From Gemmatimonadales bacterium (GTDB taxonomy: Bacteria; Gemmatimonadota; Gemmatimonadetes; Gemmatimonadales; GWC2-71-9), in the NCBI GenBank assembly GCA_013813675.1, contig JACCRH010000063.1, positions 1 to 5,131 of the forward strand: 5,131 nucleotides of DNA. Reading direction: 5' to 3'. Numbering within the stretch: position 1 is the stretch's first letter; every line of letters begins with the position of its first letter. Below are positions 4,790 to 5,131 of the stretch, piece after piece. The position numbers were made by a program, and so were the translations under genes. The notes beneath the pieces are model-generated. The model ran no database searches, was not told the DNA's origin, and saw only the letters and a program-made list of their open reading frames with translations.

Positions 4790-4973
4790 TGGTCACAATA
4801 CTGGTCACAGACGATAGCCTGGCGAGGCGGTCGGCCAGGGCTTCCGCGTGCTGCTCGATCCGGTACTCCACGGCCTCCGACCGGTGCCGCATCGTGCCGA
4901 GATGGGCGTACACCTCCTCCACCATCGCGCGGGATCCGTGCCCCAGTTCGCGTAACACCGTGAACGGGCTCAC
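4790..4973 (-). pseudogene. Tyrosine recombinase (phage/ICE integrase), C-terminal remnant
   Basis: Read on the minus strand from 4973, the frame gives SPFTVLRELGHGSRAMVEEV (2-21) then YAHL. This is the end of the catalytic domain of a tyrosine recombinase: His12 of the LGH box and, ten residues on, the likely nucleophile Tyr22. RHRSEAVEYRIEQH and VTSIVTT follow, resembling the tails of actinobacterial integrases. The rest of the protein, including the first catalytic Arg and the core-binding domain, is absent: a TAA occurs in frame five codons before the GTG at 4973. No natural stop closes the frame; it runs on through the antisense of the tRNA and into the aquaporin gene as far as 4434, so the end given here is where integrase-like sequence fades. 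It cannot encode an active recombinase. Its tail points at the 3' end of tRNA-Pro, the usual position for a tRNA-targeting integrase. Confidence 0.7.
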
Positions 4974-5131
4974 CGGTGAGCCACCTTACCGTTTGCAGCC
5001 GCGTGGCACAGTAGGTATTGAGCTTGCGGTCGGTCGAGCCGTTCCATATAGTAGATCGCCTCGCGCAGTAGATCATTCGCGGCTGCGCTGTTCAGCAACA
5101 TCGCTGAAAAAGACGGAGTACCCGTATGCGC
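4970..5131 (-). CDS. Unidentified open frame, 3' part (start outside window)
   Basis: On the minus strand the frame is open from the right edge to a TGA at 4972-4970, giving 53 residues. It includes SFSAMLLNSAAANDLLREAI and YYMERLDRPQAQYLLCHAAA and ends NGKVAHR. It looks like an alpha-helical C-terminus with balanced composition rather than a shadow translation. I do not recognise the family. Its stop overlaps by 4 bases (GTGA) the GTG that would start the recombinase remnant. It could be a genuine gene of the integrated element, or part of the same decayed region. An internal ATG (codon 11) could start a very short protein of 43 residues if the gene did not extend beyond the window. Confidence 0.4.
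   Translation of the reverse strand, partial: AHTGTPSFSAMLLNSAAANDLLREAIYYMERLDRPQAQYLLCHAAANGKVAHR

Noticed and set aside
4609..5076. Minus-strand open frame of 155 residues containing GAPGFEPGTS and RATGLRHTP
   Set aside because: This peptide is the antisense translation of the tRNA-Pro gene, a familiar spurious prediction. The upstream part is out of frame with both the recombinase remnant and the incoming frame at 4970-5131.
1..5131. CRISPR array, insertion sequence or transposase
   Set aside because: No regularly spaced repeats, no terminal inverted repeats and no transposase motif were seen.

Overview
The window looks like a piece of a high-GC bacterial chromosome, most likely an actinomycete or a similarly GC-rich relative. 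The grounds are the overall composition, the GTG starts, the 4-base GTGA/ATGA gene overlaps, a probable leaderless promoter, and the rph-rdgB gene pair. I cannot fix the phylum from this sequence alone.

Layout: (1) Positions 1-1154 hold housekeeping genes on the + strand. These are the 3' part of rph (RNase PH) and, overlapping it by 4 bases, rdgB (an inosine/xanthosine triphosphate pyrophosphatase). (2) Positions 1294-4561 hold a compact five-gene arsenic-related unit on the + strand: arsR (repressor), arsM (As(III) S-adenosylmethionine methyltransferase), an ArsN2-like GNAT acetyltransferase, a metallophosphoesterase and an aquaporin/aquaglyceroporin-like channel. arsM/acetyltransferase and phosphoesterase/aquaporin each overlap by 4 bases, which suggests translational coupling. 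Two closely matching inverted repeats (ATCAG-N6-TTGAT before arsR and ATCAA-N6-TTGAT before arsM) are probable ArsR operators. (3) Positions 4645-4718 are a complete tRNA-Pro(UGG) followed by a good intrinsic terminator. (4) From about 4790 to the right edge, the minus strand carries the C-terminal remnant of a tyrosine recombinase. Upstream of it lies an unidentified open frame that enters from beyond the window. This suggests the edge of an old integrated element at the tRNA gene.

How it may work together (inference): ArsR senses trivalent arsenic and releases the two operators. ArsM methylates As(III) to methylated, partly volatile species. The channel lets neutral As(OH)3 or methylarsenicals cross the membrane. 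The acetyltransferase and the phosphoesterase would process further arsenic-containing or arsenic-damaged metabolites whose identity I cannot tell. No arsenate reductase (ArsC) and no active efflux pump (ArsB/Acr3/ArsA) is present here, so the unit appears centred on methylation and a channel rather than on a classical pump. They may lie elsewhere in the genome.
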